In this document: positions 36,774-46,864 of the stretch, piece after piece
Layout of the letters: each line of letters opens with the position of its first letter
Numbering within the stretch: position 1 is the stretch's first letter
Source: Sulfolobales archaeon Acd1
GTDB taxonomy: Archaea > Thermoproteota > Thermoprotei_A > Sulfolobales > Sulfolobaceae
Length of the DNA stretch: 64,000 nt
Assembly: GCA_000389735.1 (NCBI GenBank)
Contig: APJY01000001.1
Span: forward strand, 124,001 to 188,000
Direction of reading: 5' to 3'
Notes under the pieces: generated by a model
Database searches by the model: none
Told to the model about the DNA's origin: nothing
Seen by the model: the letters and a program-made list of their open reading frames with translations, nothing else
Translations under genes and position numbers: made by a program

Positions 36774-38015
36774 ATGAAATACAATATATTTCTCAAATTT
36801 GAGGTCGAAGGAATCGTAGATCGGCCTGACGTGATCGGAGCGATCTTCGGTCAGACAGAGAACCTCTTCGGTGAGCAGATGGACTTAAGGGAGCTACAGG
36901 AGAAAGGGAGGATCGGTAGGCTCCTGGTTAACCTAACCACTAAAGGCGGGAAAACTGAGGGCGAGATAATCGTCCCGTCTAACGTCGACAGGATCGAGAC
37001 AGCGTTACTGGCGGCGATGATAGAGAGCGTTGATAAAGTGGGCCCCTATCCTGCAAAGTTCAGCCTAGTCAAAATCGAGGACATAAGGGAAGAGAAGAAG
37101 AGAAAGATCATAGAACGCGCAAAAGAGATCCTGGATGCCTGGGGCAAGGAGGAGACCCTGGACCTCAAGGAGGTCATCAACGAGATAATTGGCTCTGTGA
37201 AGATCGGCGAACTAATACAATACGGCCCTGAGAAGTTGCCCGCCGGTCCTGATATCGAGAAGGATCCAAATATGATAATAGTAGAGGGAAGGGCTGACGT
37301 AATCAACCTGCTCAAGTACGGCTACAAGAACGTTATCGCGTTAGAGGGTGCCCAAGGGAAGATTCCCGAGACCATTAAGGAGCTGTCGAAACAGAAGAAG
37401 ATAGTCATCGCGTTCCTCGACGGTGACCATGGAGGAGACCTCATACTAAGGGAGCTTCTAGCACACGATGTCAAGATAGATTACGTCGCCAGAGCGCCTC
37501 CAGGTAAGGAAGTCGAGGAGTTGACGAAGAAAGAAGTTGTGAAAGCGTTGGAGGACATGGTGCCACTGGCCCAGCACTTGAAAAAAATGAAGGAATACAA
37601 GCCGGTTCAAGCGGTTAAGGCCGAGACGCAGGTGCAGGCCCAGCTACAAGTACTCGAGGGAGTTCAGCAAGCTCCAACGGTTTCCTCTCAAGCGGCTAAG
37701 GAAATCCTAGTGAAGATACCTAGCCAAGTGCTCGAGAGAATAAAGACCTTGAGCGGAACCCTTGAAGGTTATCTCTACGACGAGAACTGGAACGAAATAG
37801 CGACAGTACAAGTTAGGGAAATCGTAAGCAAGCTCGAGTCGCTGGAGAAGGATAAAGTGGCCTACATAGTTTTTGACGGAGTTATTACCCAAAGGCTTGT
37901 GGACTTAGCCTCTGCAAAAAACGTGAAGGTCCTCATCGGCTCGAGAATCGGAGGAGTAACCAAGAAGCCCGAGAACGTCGAGCTCCTCACTATAACCGAT
38001 TTATTAACAACATAA
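36774..38015 (+). CDS. dnaG: archaeal DnaG-like primase (Toprim)
   Basis: 413 residues from ATG 36774; an in-frame GTG at 36765 overlaps the tyrS stop. N-terminal YNIFLKFEVEGIVDRPDVIGAIFGQTE is the archaeal DnaG start. The Toprim domain has IIVEGRADVINLLKYGYKN (catalytic Glu) and VIAFLDGDHGGDLILREL (DxD). Archaeal DnaG associates with the exosome and can make RNA primers. A Gln/Val-rich linker (about 275-310) precedes a C-terminal domain. Confidence 0.93.
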   Translation: MKYNIFLKFEVEGIVDRPDVIGAIFGQTENLFGEQMDLRELQEKGRIGRLLVNLTTKGGKTEGEIIVPSNVDRIETALLAAMIESVDKVGPYPAKFSLVKIEDIREEKKRKIIERAKEILDAWGKEETLDLKEVINEIIGSVKIGELIQYGPEKLPAGPDIEKDPNMIIVEGRADVINLLKYGYKNVIALEGAQGKIPETIKELSKQKKIVIAFLDGDHGGDLILRELLAHDVKIDYVARAPPGKEVEELTKKEVVKALEDMVPLAQHLKKMKEYKPVQAVKAETQVQAQLQVLEGVQQAPTVSSQAAKEILVKIPSQVLERIKTLSGTLEGYLYDENWNEIATVQVREIVSKLESLEKDKVAYIVFDGVITQRLVDLASAKNVKVLIGSRIGGVTKKPENVELLTITDLLTT

Positions 38016-38040
38016 AAATTTTTATTTTATTTTTAAAATT
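38016..38040. terminator. T-rich bidirectional terminator between dnaG and polB3
   Basis: The 40 bases between two convergent genes consist almost wholly of A and T with long T-runs on the plus strand (38019-38035) and T-runs on the minus strand, fitting U-tract termination in Sulfolobales. Confidence 0.5.
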
Positions 38041-38055
38041 ATGGACGGATTTCCT

Positions 38056-40410
38056 TCACTTTTTGCTGAAGAAAGACAGGATATCGGTGCCAGTAATCGT
38101 CTTCAATGAGTTCTCCTTGACCCCGAACCTCTCCAAGATCCTCATGGCGGCAGGAACTATTTGTTTGTCTATGTAATACTCGGCGTCGATCCTCGACTTG
38201 TCCTTCACCATGAAATACGGTTCGGCCCTGTCGGACAACTTGCCCGTCCCCTTAACTATTACGTATCCTATCTTGGAGTTCTTCGTTATCAGGTAACCGA
38301 CCTTCATCGCTTTCTTAGCGGCAGCCACGTGTGGGGCCTCTACGTCGTACTCGTCTATGTCCTTATCGAGGGACTTCCATATGATAAGATCCTCCAACTT
38401 GAAGTTTCCTCTCCTGAGGTTCATGATTACGTCCTTTACATACTTGACCGCTTCGTCCATCTTTTCGGTCAGCAATATTTTCTCGATGACGACCCTCTGA
38501 ACTTCCTTAGCGAGATCGCACCAGTCACCCCTAACTGCCTCGAATCCCACTATATCTATCTTCCCGTCCTCGGTCAGGCCTGCGTAACGTTTCTTATTCT
38601 CAGTGAAAAAGACTCTCTTGTAGACCTTGTCTATCTTGATCTCCAGGTCGAACCTCTCCGTTATCGTCTTTATCAGTGCCTCGATGTTGCCGTTGCCCTT
38701 CACGAACATAGAATCCGTGTCGCCGTAGACCACTGTAAAGCCCATCGACTTGGCAACCTCCGCGGACTCGCTTATGATCTTCCTGCCCCAGGCCGTTACA
38801 GCCTCAGCCCCCTCCTTGGAGTACCACCTGGCACCTAGCCAGCCCATATAGCCATAAAACGTGTTAGCCAGAATCTTCAACGCCTTCTGTCTCTCCTCGT
38901 ACACCCTCCTCTCGTATTCATCCTTGGCGGACTCCATGAGCTTCTTGACCGCTTTCCTCTCCTCGATAAGCTTCCTGAGAACTTGTTTGTAAAACCCAGG
39001 GGGCTCCTTCCTGAACTTGTGGCCCACGTAGGGAGCAACGTAACAATCCTCGCATTCGCCCTTCATCAGGGTGTCGGGACCTACGTTGTGCTTTATCATA
39101 ATAGACGGGTACATGGACGAGAAGTCGAGCACGTAAACGTCGTGGTGGATGCCTGGTAATGGCTCGAATACCATTCCACCCTCGTAACCTTCGTACTCCC
39201 TCTCTTCCTTGTTCGGGACGAGTTCGTTGAATTTGTAAGCCTCCCTTATGAGGAGCCATTCCACCCTGTTGCCCATGCTGGCCATAGCCAATTGATCTAA
39301 GGGGAGGCCAGTTATCCTCGAGAGCTCTACCCCGAAGGGTAAGAAGACGTCTCCCAAAAGGTAGGTGCTTTTGACGTCGTCGGCGTTATACTGAAGCAGT
39401 ACTTTCCTCCTCTCCTTGTCCTCCCAGTACTTCGGTATGTCGTACCAATCAATAAGAACCCTTTCGGTTTTCTTCACCACTCCCAAGTAGTCGGCGACGT
39501 TGTCAAGGCTCTTCACCTTCACCTCACTTACGTACCTGGCGAAGCCCATCAGGTCGACGTGAAGCCTCCCAGAAATCGAATAATGACCGTAAACACCTTG
39601 ATTTGGTTCGGATCCTGGTCTCCTTCCTAAGTCCAGCTTTAAGTTGTTAACCTTCGCCCTTTCGAGCAGGTATGGTACGTCGAAACCGCTGGAGTTATAT
39701 CCTAATATCACGTCGGGGTCGTAAGCCTGGACGAACTCCACGAACTGCTTGATCAAGTCCCTTTCGGAGCCGTCAAGGACGAATTGTCTCAAACCTTCCT
39801 CGGTCCAAGTGCCTATTACTATAACTGGGTCCTTCCTGGGGTTGGGCGCCCCTACCTTGGTGTAAACCTCTATGTCGAAGGCCAACACCCTCAGCTTTGG
39901 GGGCCTCAGATTCAGGTCGCGTTCCAGAATCCTAACTAGTCTGTAGACTCCACTCACCCTCAGCTTCTCGGAGTTCTTCAGTTCCTCTACTTCCGCCCTT
40001 ATCCAGGTGAACGGCCTAAGGTCGTTATCTATCGCGTACCTCATGGCGAACCTTATGTCAGCTTCTAGAACCATCTTAACTCCGTCGAGTTTAGCGACCT
40101 CCTCCCTGTACGTCCTCACGAAGGCCGGAACTTTGGTTACTATCTTAAGGACCTTGACTGGCTTCCCGTAATAGTTCCTAACCATTGGAACGACATCTAT
40201 TATAGGCGAGGCGGTCTTGCTTAGCTTCTTAATCGCGGAAACGAGCTCCTTTTCTTTATCTTCGTCTATCACGGCGTAAAAGTAAGGCCTGAACTCCGTC
40301 TCGATCAGGACGACCCTATTGCCATTCTCGTCAATAGCCCAAACGTAAACCCAAGGCTCCTGGCCCTCTACCTCATAGGAGAAATCTAATACATAGAAGT
40401 TAGCTTCCAT
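38056..40410 (-). CDS. polB3: family B DNA polymerase, PolB3/Dpo3 type
   Basis: 784 residues. The exonuclease domain has LAFDIEVYT (Exo I) and YNSSGFDVPYL; the polymerase domain has motif A VLDFSSMYPSIMIKHN, motif B KILANTFYGYMGW and motif C YGDTDSMFV with Asp564 and Asp566. Catalytic residues are intact, unlike degraded PolB2 forms. N-terminus and length fit Sulfolobales PolB3 rather than the longer PolB1. It is in an operon after rimI (eight bases) and near dnaG, a replication neighbourhood. Confidence 0.92.
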   Translation of the reverse strand: MEANFYVLDFSYEVEGQEPWVYVWAIDENGNRVVLIETEFRPYFYAVIDEDKEKELVSAIKKLSKTASPIIDVVPMVRNYYGKPVKVLKIVTKVPAFVRTYREEVAKLDGVKMVLEADIRFAMRYAIDNDLRPFTWIRAEVEELKNSEKLRVSGVYRLVRILERDLNLRPPKLRVLAFDIEVYTKVGAPNPRKDPVIVIGTWTEEGLRQFVLDGSERDLIKQFVEFVQAYDPDVILGYNSSGFDVPYLLERAKVNNLKLDLGRRPGSEPNQGVYGHYSISGRLHVDLMGFARYVSEVKVKSLDNVADYLGVVKKTERVLIDWYDIPKYWEDKERRKVLLQYNADDVKSTYLLGDVFLPFGVELSRITGLPLDQLAMASMGNRVEWLLIREAYKFNELVPNKEEREYEGYEGGMVFEPLPGIHHDVYVLDFSSMYPSIMIKHNVGPDTLMKGECEDCYVAPYVGHKFRKEPPGFYKQVLRKLIEERKAVKKLMESAKDEYERRVYEERQKALKILANTFYGYMGWLGARWYSKEGAEAVTAWGRKIISESAEVAKSMGFTVVYGDTDSMFVKGNGNIEALIKTITERFDLEIKIDKVYKRVFFTENKKRYAGLTEDGKIDIVGFEAVRGDWCDLAKEVQRVVIEKILLTEKMDEAVKYVKDVIMNLRRGNFKLEDLIIWKSLDKDIDEYDVEAPHVAAAKKAMKVGYLITKNSKIGYVIVKGTGKLSDRAEPYFMVKDKSRIDAEYYIDKQIVPAAMRILERFGVKENSLKTITGTDILSFFSKK

Positions 40411-40418
40411 TGATTGTC

Positions 40419-40883
40419 CTATTCGAAGGCTGGACTATAATACTTAGCAGGTTTAACCATCAAAACCCCGTGATCTTCCCTACCATAATAGGACCTTAAG
40501 AATCTGGCAACGCGGTAGCCCAGCTTATTGTAAAAAACGACAGTCCCCCACTCAAGCGAGGTCTCTAGGACGAAGTAAAGGGCGCCCATCCCTGAAAGCC
40601 TCGTCTCAAGCTCCTTCATCAGGGCTCGCCCTATCCCTTTCCTCCTGTATTCCTCGAGAACGGCTATTGAGATTACGTGACCAACTAGTCCCCACTGGAG
40701 AAGTCCCACGGCATAGCCCACAATCCTTCCGCTCCGTGAGTCCTTAGCTATCAGGAAGGTTCGAGGGGTTAGAAGCAGGTAGAACTTGAGGAGTCCTCTA
40801 GGATAGGGTCTCTCGAAGCTCGACCTTTCGACCTCGTAAATCGCGTCCAGATAGTCGGGTTTAGCGTCAGTTATTATTATCAA
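40419..40883 (-). CDS. GNAT N-acetyltransferase, RimI/Ard1 type
   Basis: 154 residues from TTG 40883. YAVGLLQWGLVGHVISIAVLEEYRRKGIGRALM holds the acetyl-CoA binding Q/RxxGxG/A motif. ERSSFERPYPRGLLKFYLLL and LETSLEWGTVVFYNKLGYRV complete the Ard1/RimI pattern. The Sulfolobus relative acetylates protein N-termini, including Alba. The gene leads the polB3 operon and is divergent from pelA; the bases 40869-40882 near its start also contain a TATA-like sequence at the right distance for pelA. Confidence 0.87.
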   Translation of the reverse strand: MIIITDAKPDYLDAIYEVERSSFERPYPRGLLKFYLLLTPRTFLIAKDSRSGRIVGYAVGLLQWGLVGHVISIAVLEEYRRKGIGRALMKELETRLSGMGALYFVLETSLEWGTVVFYNKLGYRVARFLRSYYGREDHGVLMVKPAKYYSPAFE

Positions 40884-40904
40884 GGCAAGGGAAACCTCCT
40901 AACG

Positions 40905-41933
40905 TTGAAGATCGCCTACTTCGATGAAAAGCACGGGATTATGAAAGTTCACGTGGACAACGAGGACGATTTGTGGACCCTCTCATTGGTAATAGAGAAG
41001 GGGGATGAGGTGGTAGCGAGGACCATGAGGGACGTGAGCGTAGGTAAGGAGAGCAGGAGGGTACCCATGACTGTCAAACTGAGAGTGGAGAGGACCGAGT
41101 TTCAAGTCTTCACCAACAGGCTGAGGATTCTGGGGGTGATCGAGGAAGCCCCAGAGAAGTTCGGCGTTCAGGGTTCGCACCATACTGTAAACGTGGATGT
41201 AGGAGACGAGTTGATAATTGTAAAAAAGATATGGAGCAAGTTCGCGCTGAACAAGATAAAAAGGCAGGCTGAGCCGAGGGTCAAGGTCCTAATAGTCCTA
41301 GTGGACTACGACGATTTCCTGATCGCCGTTCCTTACTCGCAGGGCGTTAAGGTATTAACCGATAGAACTCTGAGGACGCCAAGCAAGAACGATCCTTCCG
41401 TAATCGAGGAGAACAAGGCCGAAATCCTAAAGGAGATCGAGGCTTACGCCAAAAGCTACCAAATCGACGCAGTCATAGTGGCTGGCCCAGGACCCTTCAA
41501 GGAGGAGGTTGCCAAGGAGTTGAAGGGAGTGAAGGTCTACGTTGATAGCGTCTCATCCGCTACCAGGAGCGGTCTGAACGAGCTCCTCAGGAGGGACGTG
41601 ATGAACAAGGTGATGAGGGACTATGAGATATCCAGTGAGGCCAGGATCCTTGACTCTGCGTTAGAGCATATAGCTAAGGGCGACGGCCTGGCGGTTTACG
41701 GCGTTGAGGAGGCCATGCAAGCGGCAGACTTGGGCGCGATTTCGGACCTCCTGGTCTCGGAGGACTTGTTAATTACAGACAACGATGAGCTGAGGAACAA
41801 GGTGGAGGAACTGATGAACAAGGTGGAGGAGGCCTCTGGGAAAACGTGGATTGTACCGAAAGAGAGTGAGATCTATCATCAACTGAAGAGCCTTACGGGG
41901 GTAGTCGGCCTGTTGAGGTTCAGGATTCGGTAA
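40905..41933 (+). CDS. pelA: Pelota, mRNA surveillance factor
   Basis: 342 residues from TTG 40905. The archaeal aPelota/Dom34 layout is present: an N-terminal Sm-like domain (FDEKHGIMKVHVDNEDDLWTL, DEVVARTMRDVSV), an eRF1 domain 2-like part (VLIVLVDYDDFLIAV, AVIVAGPGPFKEEV) and domain 3 (LAVYGVEEAMQAADLGAISDLLVSEDLL). It frees stalled ribosomes with aEF1A. It converges on the radical SAM gene with a 14-base overlap. Confidence 0.94.
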   Translation: MKIAYFDEKHGIMKVHVDNEDDLWTLSLVIEKGDEVVARTMRDVSVGKESRRVPMTVKLRVERTEFQVFTNRLRILGVIEEAPEKFGVQGSHHTVNVDVGDELIIVKKIWSKFALNKIKRQAEPRVKVLIVLVDYDDFLIAVPYSQGVKVLTDRTLRTPSKNDPSVIEENKAEILKEIEAYAKSYQIDAVIVAGPGPFKEEVAKELKGVKVYVDSVSSATRSGLNELLRRDVMNKVMRDYEISSEARILDSALEHIAKGDGLAVYGVEEAMQAADLGAISDLLVSEDLLITDNDELRNKVEELMNKVEEASGKTWIVPKESEIYHQLKSLTGVVGLLRFRIR

Positions 41934-42912
41934 CCTTCAGCCCGCTGGGGAGTTCCTCGATGATCTTGACCTCCTGAACACCGTACTTGGTCTTAATTTC
42001 CTCCAACAGGCTGGGGCTCACCACGTAAGTTCCCTCTTCTAACTTAGGGCCGTAATCCGACAGATCGGCGTTAGTCCTCACAATCGCCCTGACTACGGTT
42101 CCCTCCGGGTTGAGATCCTCGAAGGGGAACGAGCTGATTCGGAACGTCCTGATGAACCGGTTCCTCGTCTCAACCACGTCCTTGTATACGGATGTACAAT
42201 AATGAAGGCTCAAGTCGTAACTCTCGTATGCTCTCAACAGGCTCAAAGCGAGCTCATGACTCTTGGAGCTTCCCGCAAGCCCGTGGTCAGCTAAGTGCCC
42301 CCTCGCCCTCATGAATACCGCGTTCCTCGGCGTTACCTCGAGCTCGTTTATGTTGATGAACTTAACCCCCAGTTCCTTAGCCCTCTTTACTAGCCCGTCG
42401 AAGTCGAAGTCCTCGACCGCCGGAACTTCCAGCCCGACTGTTAGCCCAACCTTTACGGCTTTCTCCACCGCCTTCCAGTAAACTTCCTTAATCGGGTGAA
42501 ACCTGATCTCATCCAATCCGGCCCTCTTCAGCTCCCTGAGGGCGTCCAGGTTGACGTACCTCCCCGTGGTGTAGAGGTGTACATGAAACTCCTGGCCGAA
42601 GTAGGCCTTGAAGCGCTCTATTAGCTCGACAGTTCTATCTATTGCTAGAATAGGGTCTCCGCCCGTAATTCCTGCCCCAAGGGCCCCCATCCTGTACGCC
42701 TCCTGTAAGTAGTCCTCAAGGTCAGTGGCCCGCCTCTCGTTCGCGTAGCTTTCGGGCTTACCGAACCTCTCGAAGCTCACGGGACAGTAATAACAGTCGT
42801 CTCCGCACTCTCCAGTAACGAAGACGACAAGCTTGCCGCCTAGCTTGCAGAACTCGCAGCCCTTGGGTAAATCCCTATTGTAAAGGCCGGTCTCAGGGTT
42901 ACCTTTTAGCAC
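41920..42912 (-). CDS. radical SAM protein of unknown substrate
   Basis: 330 residues. The cluster motif CGDDCYYC (Cx3CxxC) follows an upstream CEFC pair near the N-terminus that could bind zinc or a second cluster. GAGITGGDPILAIDRTVELI, FHVHLYTTGRYVN and EIRFHPIKEVYW continue the radical SAM barrel. It resembles uncharacterised archaeal activating-enzyme-like proteins (COG2108-like). No glycyl radical enzyme is nearby. Located 27 bases after the 181-residue unknown gene, probably one transcript. Confidence 0.8.
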   Translation of the reverse strand: MLKGNPETGLYNRDLPKGCEFCKLGGKLVVFVTGECGDDCYYCPVSFERFGKPESYANERRATDLEDYLQEAYRMGALGAGITGGDPILAIDRTVELIERFKAYFGQEFHVHLYTTGRYVNLDALRELKRAGLDEIRFHPIKEVYWKAVEKAVKVGLTVGLEVPAVEDFDFDGLVKRAKELGVKFININELEVTPRNAVFMRARGHLADHGLAGSSKSHELALSLLRAYESYDLSLHYCTSVYKDVVETRNRFIRTFRISSFPFEDLNPEGTVVRAIVRTNADLSDYGPKLEEGTYVVSPSLLEEIKTKYGVQEVKIIEELPSGLKVTES

Positions 42913-42939
42913 TAATTTACCAGCTCCGCGACGACTCTA

Positions 42940-43485
42940 TTAACTCTGTTCCCTCCCTTGAGGACAGACGGACTCGGTCAGCCCGCGTTTCCTCAGCTCC
43001 TCCTCAACAGCCCTCTTAGCCTCCTCCGTCCTAACTTCGGAAAACAACTGACAGAGCTGTCTGACCCTCTCGTCATCGCTCATAGGCAAATTCGCCTGAA
43101 GCTTCATCCCTCCTTCGGCTCCTCCCTCAGGGAAATACCAGTCCTTGAACCACGTGAAGCCCGCCCTCAGCAACGACATCCCTAAAGGGGTGTCGACGGG
43201 ATGAAAACCCCTGTATAGTAGCCCAGTTGTCTTTCCGTCCTTGAGGTAGACTACGAAAAGCCTCCCTCCAGGGCCAAGCTCTTCTGCTAGAGCCCTGAAC
43301 AGCTCGGCCTCTAATCCCTCCTTCCTCGGCCAGGGGTCATAAATCAGCTCAATCCACTTGGGATAGAAGGGAGGCCTACCGTGGAAGTAAAAGGCTCTTC
43401 CCACCGGCCTCCCGTTAAAGCGGAGCTCGCAGACCTCGAGCTCCTTCGCGTTCTCCCTTTTGCATCCCTCAAAACTGACGCTCAT
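42940..43485 (-). CDS. hypothetical protein, possibly DUF1122
   Basis: 181 residues with a distinctive aromatic and proline pattern: YFHGRPPFYPKWIELIYDPWPRKEGLEAELF, then RLFVVYLKDGKTTGLLYRGFHPVDTPLG, then TWFKDWYFPEGGAEGG and a charged C-terminal helix. The layout suggests a GNAT-like domain as described for DUF1122, but this is from memory. It overlaps the nucleotidyltransferase gene by 17 bases. Confidence 0.6.
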   Translation of the reverse strand: MSVSFEGCKRENAKELEVCELRFNGRPVGRAFYFHGRPPFYPKWIELIYDPWPRKEGLEAELFRALAEELGPGGRLFVVYLKDGKTTGLLYRGFHPVDTPLGMSLLRAGFTWFKDWYFPEGGAEGGMKLQANLPMSDDERVRQLCQLFSEVRTEEAKRAVEEELRKRGLTESVCPQGREQS

Positions 43486-44140
43486 CCATGACCCTCCTGA
43501 AGAACTTGTTGGACTTGTAAAGGGTCCTCACGGCTTCAAGAACGCTATCGGTTCCCGAGATCACGTGTTTGAGGAAAATTCCGGTCCTCCCCGTTTCCTC
43601 CCTCCTAGTGAGCAATTTCTCCCTCTGCAGTATAGTGTCGATGCTTATCCCCAAGTATTTGGAGGCCAAATCCTCGTTGCCCTTCAAGGGCATTTCTATG
43701 TGACCTCTTTCCGTGGGGATTATGAGAAAGAGGTCCTTGTTTACCCCAGGTACTCTCATGTTCTTGATCAGCCCTTCGTAGCTTAGCTTGCCCCCGAAGC
43801 TGAAGAACTCGAGTTCGTCTCTGGTGAGCCTGGCTAAGGGGAAGGTGATCACTTCCGTTTCATCAGGATCGAAGGATAAGTATGCTTTTGGGGTGGAACG
43901 GGGCGTCGCCTGAACGATTATCTTGTGGTACACGTCCTCCAAAAGGTCGAGCTTCAACACGTCTGGATCAAGTACAACCACGTCTATGTCGCTCTCAGGC
44001 CTCACGTCTCCCCTAGCCACGGAGCCGTAAACGTATACTTCCTTCATGCCGAGCTTCAATACCCTCTCCATCATTCGCCTGGCCTTCTCCCTTTTCCTTC
44101 TCAACAGCTCCCAGTGGGCGTCGGTGTACTCCACTTCCAC
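43469..44140 (-). CDS. nucleotidyltransferase of the MNT/pol beta superfamily
   Basis: 223 residues from GTG 44140. VYVYGSVARGDVRPESDIDVVVLDP is the GSx(n)DxD nucleotidyltransferase signature with both metal aspartates. The rest (about 90-223) is specific to archaeal stand-alone forms, including IPTERGHIEMPLKGNEDLASKYLGIS. There is no HEPN partner next to it, so a HEPN-MNT toxin-antitoxin role is not supported. It overlaps the following gene and is divergent from the site-2 protease. Confidence 0.8.
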   Translation of the reverse strand: MEVEYTDAHWELLRRKREKARRMMERVLKLGMKEVYVYGSVARGDVRPESDIDVVVLDPDVLKLDLLEDVYHKIIVQATPRSTPKAYLSFDPDETEVITFPLARLTRDELEFFSFGGKLSYEGLIKNMRVPGVNKDLFLIIPTERGHIEMPLKGNEDLASKYLGISIDTILQREKLLTRREETGRTGIFLKHVISGTDSVLEAVRTLYKSNKFFRRVMDERQF

Positions 44141-44178
44141 AGGGCTTAATTATTTCCGAAACGGGAATTAGCCTTAGC

Positions 44179-45246
44179 TTGAACGCCCTAGACTTCTTCG
44201 TAATAATCACAGTAGTTTGGCTCACGGCCTTTCTGGTCCTGTACCTAAAGAGGGACGAACTAAAGACGAGGGGAATAATCGTTTACCCTTTCTTCATTAT
44301 GGCGAGGAGAGACTCGAGGTCGGAGTGGTTCCCGAGTGCTACCAGGACTAAGGCGTTCAAGGCCTTAGAATGGGCCTTCTTGGGCTTGTCGTTCGTTTCA
44401 TCCGGTTTGGGTTTCTGGCTCCTAATCGAGGCTATTTACAACAAGTACGTCACTCCTGCTGGTCCCCTAGAGGCGTCGATAACCCCTATAATACCTGGTA
44501 TAACGACCCCCCTAGATCAGGCCCCTTACATACTCCTTGCCATAGCGGTCTCGGTCACTCTACACGAGTTGATGCACGCTATGTCCTCAACGTCCAACGG
44601 AATTAAGGTGCGGGGAGGAGGGATCCTGTTAATCTACATATTCCCTGGGGCCTTCGTGGAGCCTGATGAGCAAGAGTTCAAGAAAGCCGAGAAAGTGAAA
44701 CGGTTAAAGGTGATAGCGGCCGGCATTGGCGTTAACTTCGTCCTAGCCCTGCTTTTCCTAGCGCTTATGAATTACGCCGTACCGGCGATGTCGCAAGGGG
44801 CACAAATAGTCGGCCTCGTCAAAGACTACCCCGCATATAACGCCTCCATTCCGGTGGGGTCGGTTATACTCGCAGTCAACGGCCACAAAATAACCGTACC
44901 GTCACAGGTTGACGGTTTCCTCAGTAAAACGGAGCCCAATAATGTGACGCTATTGATAAACGGTAGCTTGGTCACGAAGACCCTGTTCACGCCTCAGGGA
45001 AAGCTGGGCGTATACCTAGATTATTACTTCCCTTCTTCCATAGAACAGGGCCTAGCTTACTTCATTATCTGGATGTATATAATCAACTTCAGTTTAGCCT
45101 TGATAAATGCGTTACCCCTCTTCATAACGGACGGGGCTAAACTCTTCAGCGAGCTTCTAGGGCCTCAGGGACAAAAAACTGTCATGTACCTAAGCGGCGG
45201 GACTCTGTTACTGTTGCTGTTAGCCTTAAGACTGCCAGGTACGTGA
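44179..45246 (+). CDS. site-2 protease family membrane metallopeptidase (M50)
   Basis: 355 residues from TTG 44179. Membrane spans near 4-24, 63-85 and 116-138; the zinc motif HELMH is at 129-133, inside a span. A PDZ-like loop (about 200-275; GLVKDYPAYNASIPVGSVILAVNG) follows, then LINALPLFITDGAKLFSELLG with the third zinc ligand Asp near 319. It cleaves membrane-spanning substrates, often anti-sigma-like or regulator anchors. It converges on lysS. Confidence 0.88.
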   Translation: MNALDFFVIITVVWLTAFLVLYLKRDELKTRGIIVYPFFIMARRDSRSEWFPSATRTKAFKALEWAFLGLSFVSSGLGFWLLIEAIYNKYVTPAGPLEASITPIIPGITTPLDQAPYILLAIAVSVTLHELMHAMSSTSNGIKVRGGGILLIYIFPGAFVEPDEQEFKKAEKVKRLKVIAAGIGVNFVLALLFLALMNYAVPAMSQGAQIVGLVKDYPAYNASIPVGSVILAVNGHKITVPSQVDGFLSKTEPNNVTLLINGSLVTKTLFTPQGKLGVYLDYYFPSSIEQGLAYFIIWMYIINFSLALINALPLFITDGAKLFSELLGPQGQKTVMYLSGGTLLLLLLALRLPGT

Positions 45247-45264
45247 AAGACCTGCCGTGACTTT

Positions 45265-46752
45265 TCAGTCCTCCTCGAATGCCCTTCTGCTCAGTATGGG
45301 GAACGGCAGCACTTCCTTAATGCTGTAATTATTCGTTAGTAACATGACAATCCTATCTATCCCTATTCCGAGACCTCCTGTAGGAGGCATGCCGTAGCTT
45401 AACGCCCTCACGAAGTCCTTGTCGTACGGATGGGCCTCCTCGTCACCCCTTCTGAACATCTCCTGCTCCTCTCTGAAGAACTTATCTTGCAGGATGGGAT
45501 CGTTGAGTTCAGTGTAGGCGTTGGCTATCTCCATACCCGCTATGTACAGCTCGAACCTTTCGACCAGGCCTGGCTTGCTCCTGTGAGGTTTACATAAGGG
45601 TGTGGTCTCCACAGGGTAGTCGGTTATGAAGGTCGGTTGGTCAAGCTTCGGGGCCACGAGCTTATCGAAAAGCTTCTCTATCATAAGGCCCCTCACGTAA
45701 AGGTTGCCCCTGGGCTTAAGCCCGAGCTTGTCGAGCATCGACTTGAGCTCGTCGTCGCTTACGCTCTCCACGTCCTTGCCTAACTCGTTGGAGAGGGCGT
45801 CGTACATCGTGATCCTCCTGAACCTCTGGGAGAAGTCTATTTCTATAGGCCTGCCTAAGGCGTCGTACTTCACCTTAGTAGTACCTAAAGTTTTGCTTAC
45901 CGCGTAGCGGAGCATCTCCTCCGTGAGGTTCATGATATCGTTGTAATCTGCATAGGCCCAGTAGAGCTCCATCATCGTGAACTCGGGGTTGTGGGTGACG
46001 TCGATATCCTCGTTCCTGAACACTTTCCCGATCTCGAAGACCTTGTTGAGGCCACCCACTATGAACCTCTTGAGATAGAGCTCTAGGGATATCCTCAGGT
46101 ACCAGTCCTCGTCCAAATAGTTTATTCTGGTCTTGAAAGGCTTAGCCAGCGCGCCACCGTAGACCGGTTGAAGCACGGGAGTTTCTACTTCGATGAATCC
46201 CTTGGAGTACAGGAATTCCCTTAGGTACCTTATGAAGGTGAACCTTACCTCCATCGTCCTTCTGGCGTTGTCGTTATAGAGGAAATCCACGTATCTTCTG
46301 GCGTACCTGAACTCGGGAGATAGGGAGGACCAGTCGGGAGGCTCTATCAGGGCCTTGGCTAGCATGGTGTAATCCTTAACTAAGAGCGAAAGTTCACCCC
46401 TCTTGGTGAAGAACAGGTCCCCAACTACTCCTATTATGTCGCCCCTGCCGAAAAGCTCGAAAAAGCTGTTGTACTTTTCGTCACCCAGCTCGTTCACTCT
46501 AAGCACCAGCTGGAGCCTCTCGCCCTCATCGAAAATGTCGACGAACGATAACTTGCCCTGCCTCCTTATGTTGGCTATCCTACCGGCAGTCCTGACGTCT
46601 TTAAGGAAAGGCTCCTGAGGTTTATCGTTCAGGTTAGCGTATTTCTCCCTTATCTCCTTTATCGAATGGGTAATGTCGAACTTGTGAGGGTAAGGGTTTA
46701 TTCCCATCTGCCTGAGCTTGTCTAGTACTTCAAGCCTGTGCTTGTCCCACAT
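45265..46752 (-). CDS. lysS: lysyl-tRNA synthetase, class II
   Basis: 495 residues. The N-terminal OB-fold ([31 protein letters not shown]) leads into the class II core: motif 1 around [21 protein letters not shown], motif 2 [29 protein letters not shown], motif 3 [14 protein letters not shown]. Many archaea use an unrelated class I enzyme; Sulfolobales use this class II form. A TATA-like region is shared with the divergent tRNA-Trp. Confidence 0.96.
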   Translation of the reverse strand: MWDKHRLEVLDKLRQMGINPYPHKFDITHSIKEIREKYANLNDKPQEPFLKDVRTAGRIANIRRQGKLSFVDIFDEGERLQLVLRVNELGDEKYNSFFELFGRGDIIGVVGDLFFTKRGELSLLVKDYTMLAKALIEPPDWSSLSPEFRYARRYVDFLYNDNARRTMEVRFTFIRYLREFLYSKGFIEVETPVLQPVYGGALAKPFKTRINYLDEDWYLRISLELYLKRFIVGGLNKVFEIGKVFRNEDIDVTHNPEFTMMELYWAYADYNDIMNLTEEMLRYAVSKTLGTTKVKYDALGRPIEIDFSQRFRRITMYDALSNELGKDVESVSDDELKSMLDKLGLKPRGNLYVRGLMIEKLFDKLVAPKLDQPTFITDYPVETTPLCKPHRSKPGLVERFELYIAGMEIANAYTELNDPILQDKFFREEQEMFRRGDEEAHPYDKDFVRALSYGMPPTGGLGIGIDRIVMLLTNNYSIKEVLPFPILSRRAFEED

Positions 46753-46864
46753 GAGCTTTCCTCCAGCAAGTCTTTCGAGTCCTTCAAAACAAAATTAGTT
46801 TAGCGATCGGAACAAGCTTAATAATCACCGAAATCGAGATTATGAATGCCGAATGAACGGTAAT

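Noticed and set aside
38161-38838. 225-residue plus-strand ORF antisense to polB3
   Set aside because: polB3 carries all polymerase motifs on the other strand; the antisense translation shows no domain.
43469-44140. Possible MNT antitoxin of a HEPN-MNT system
   Set aside because: No HEPN-type partner is adjacent and the protein is longer than minimal MNT antitoxins.
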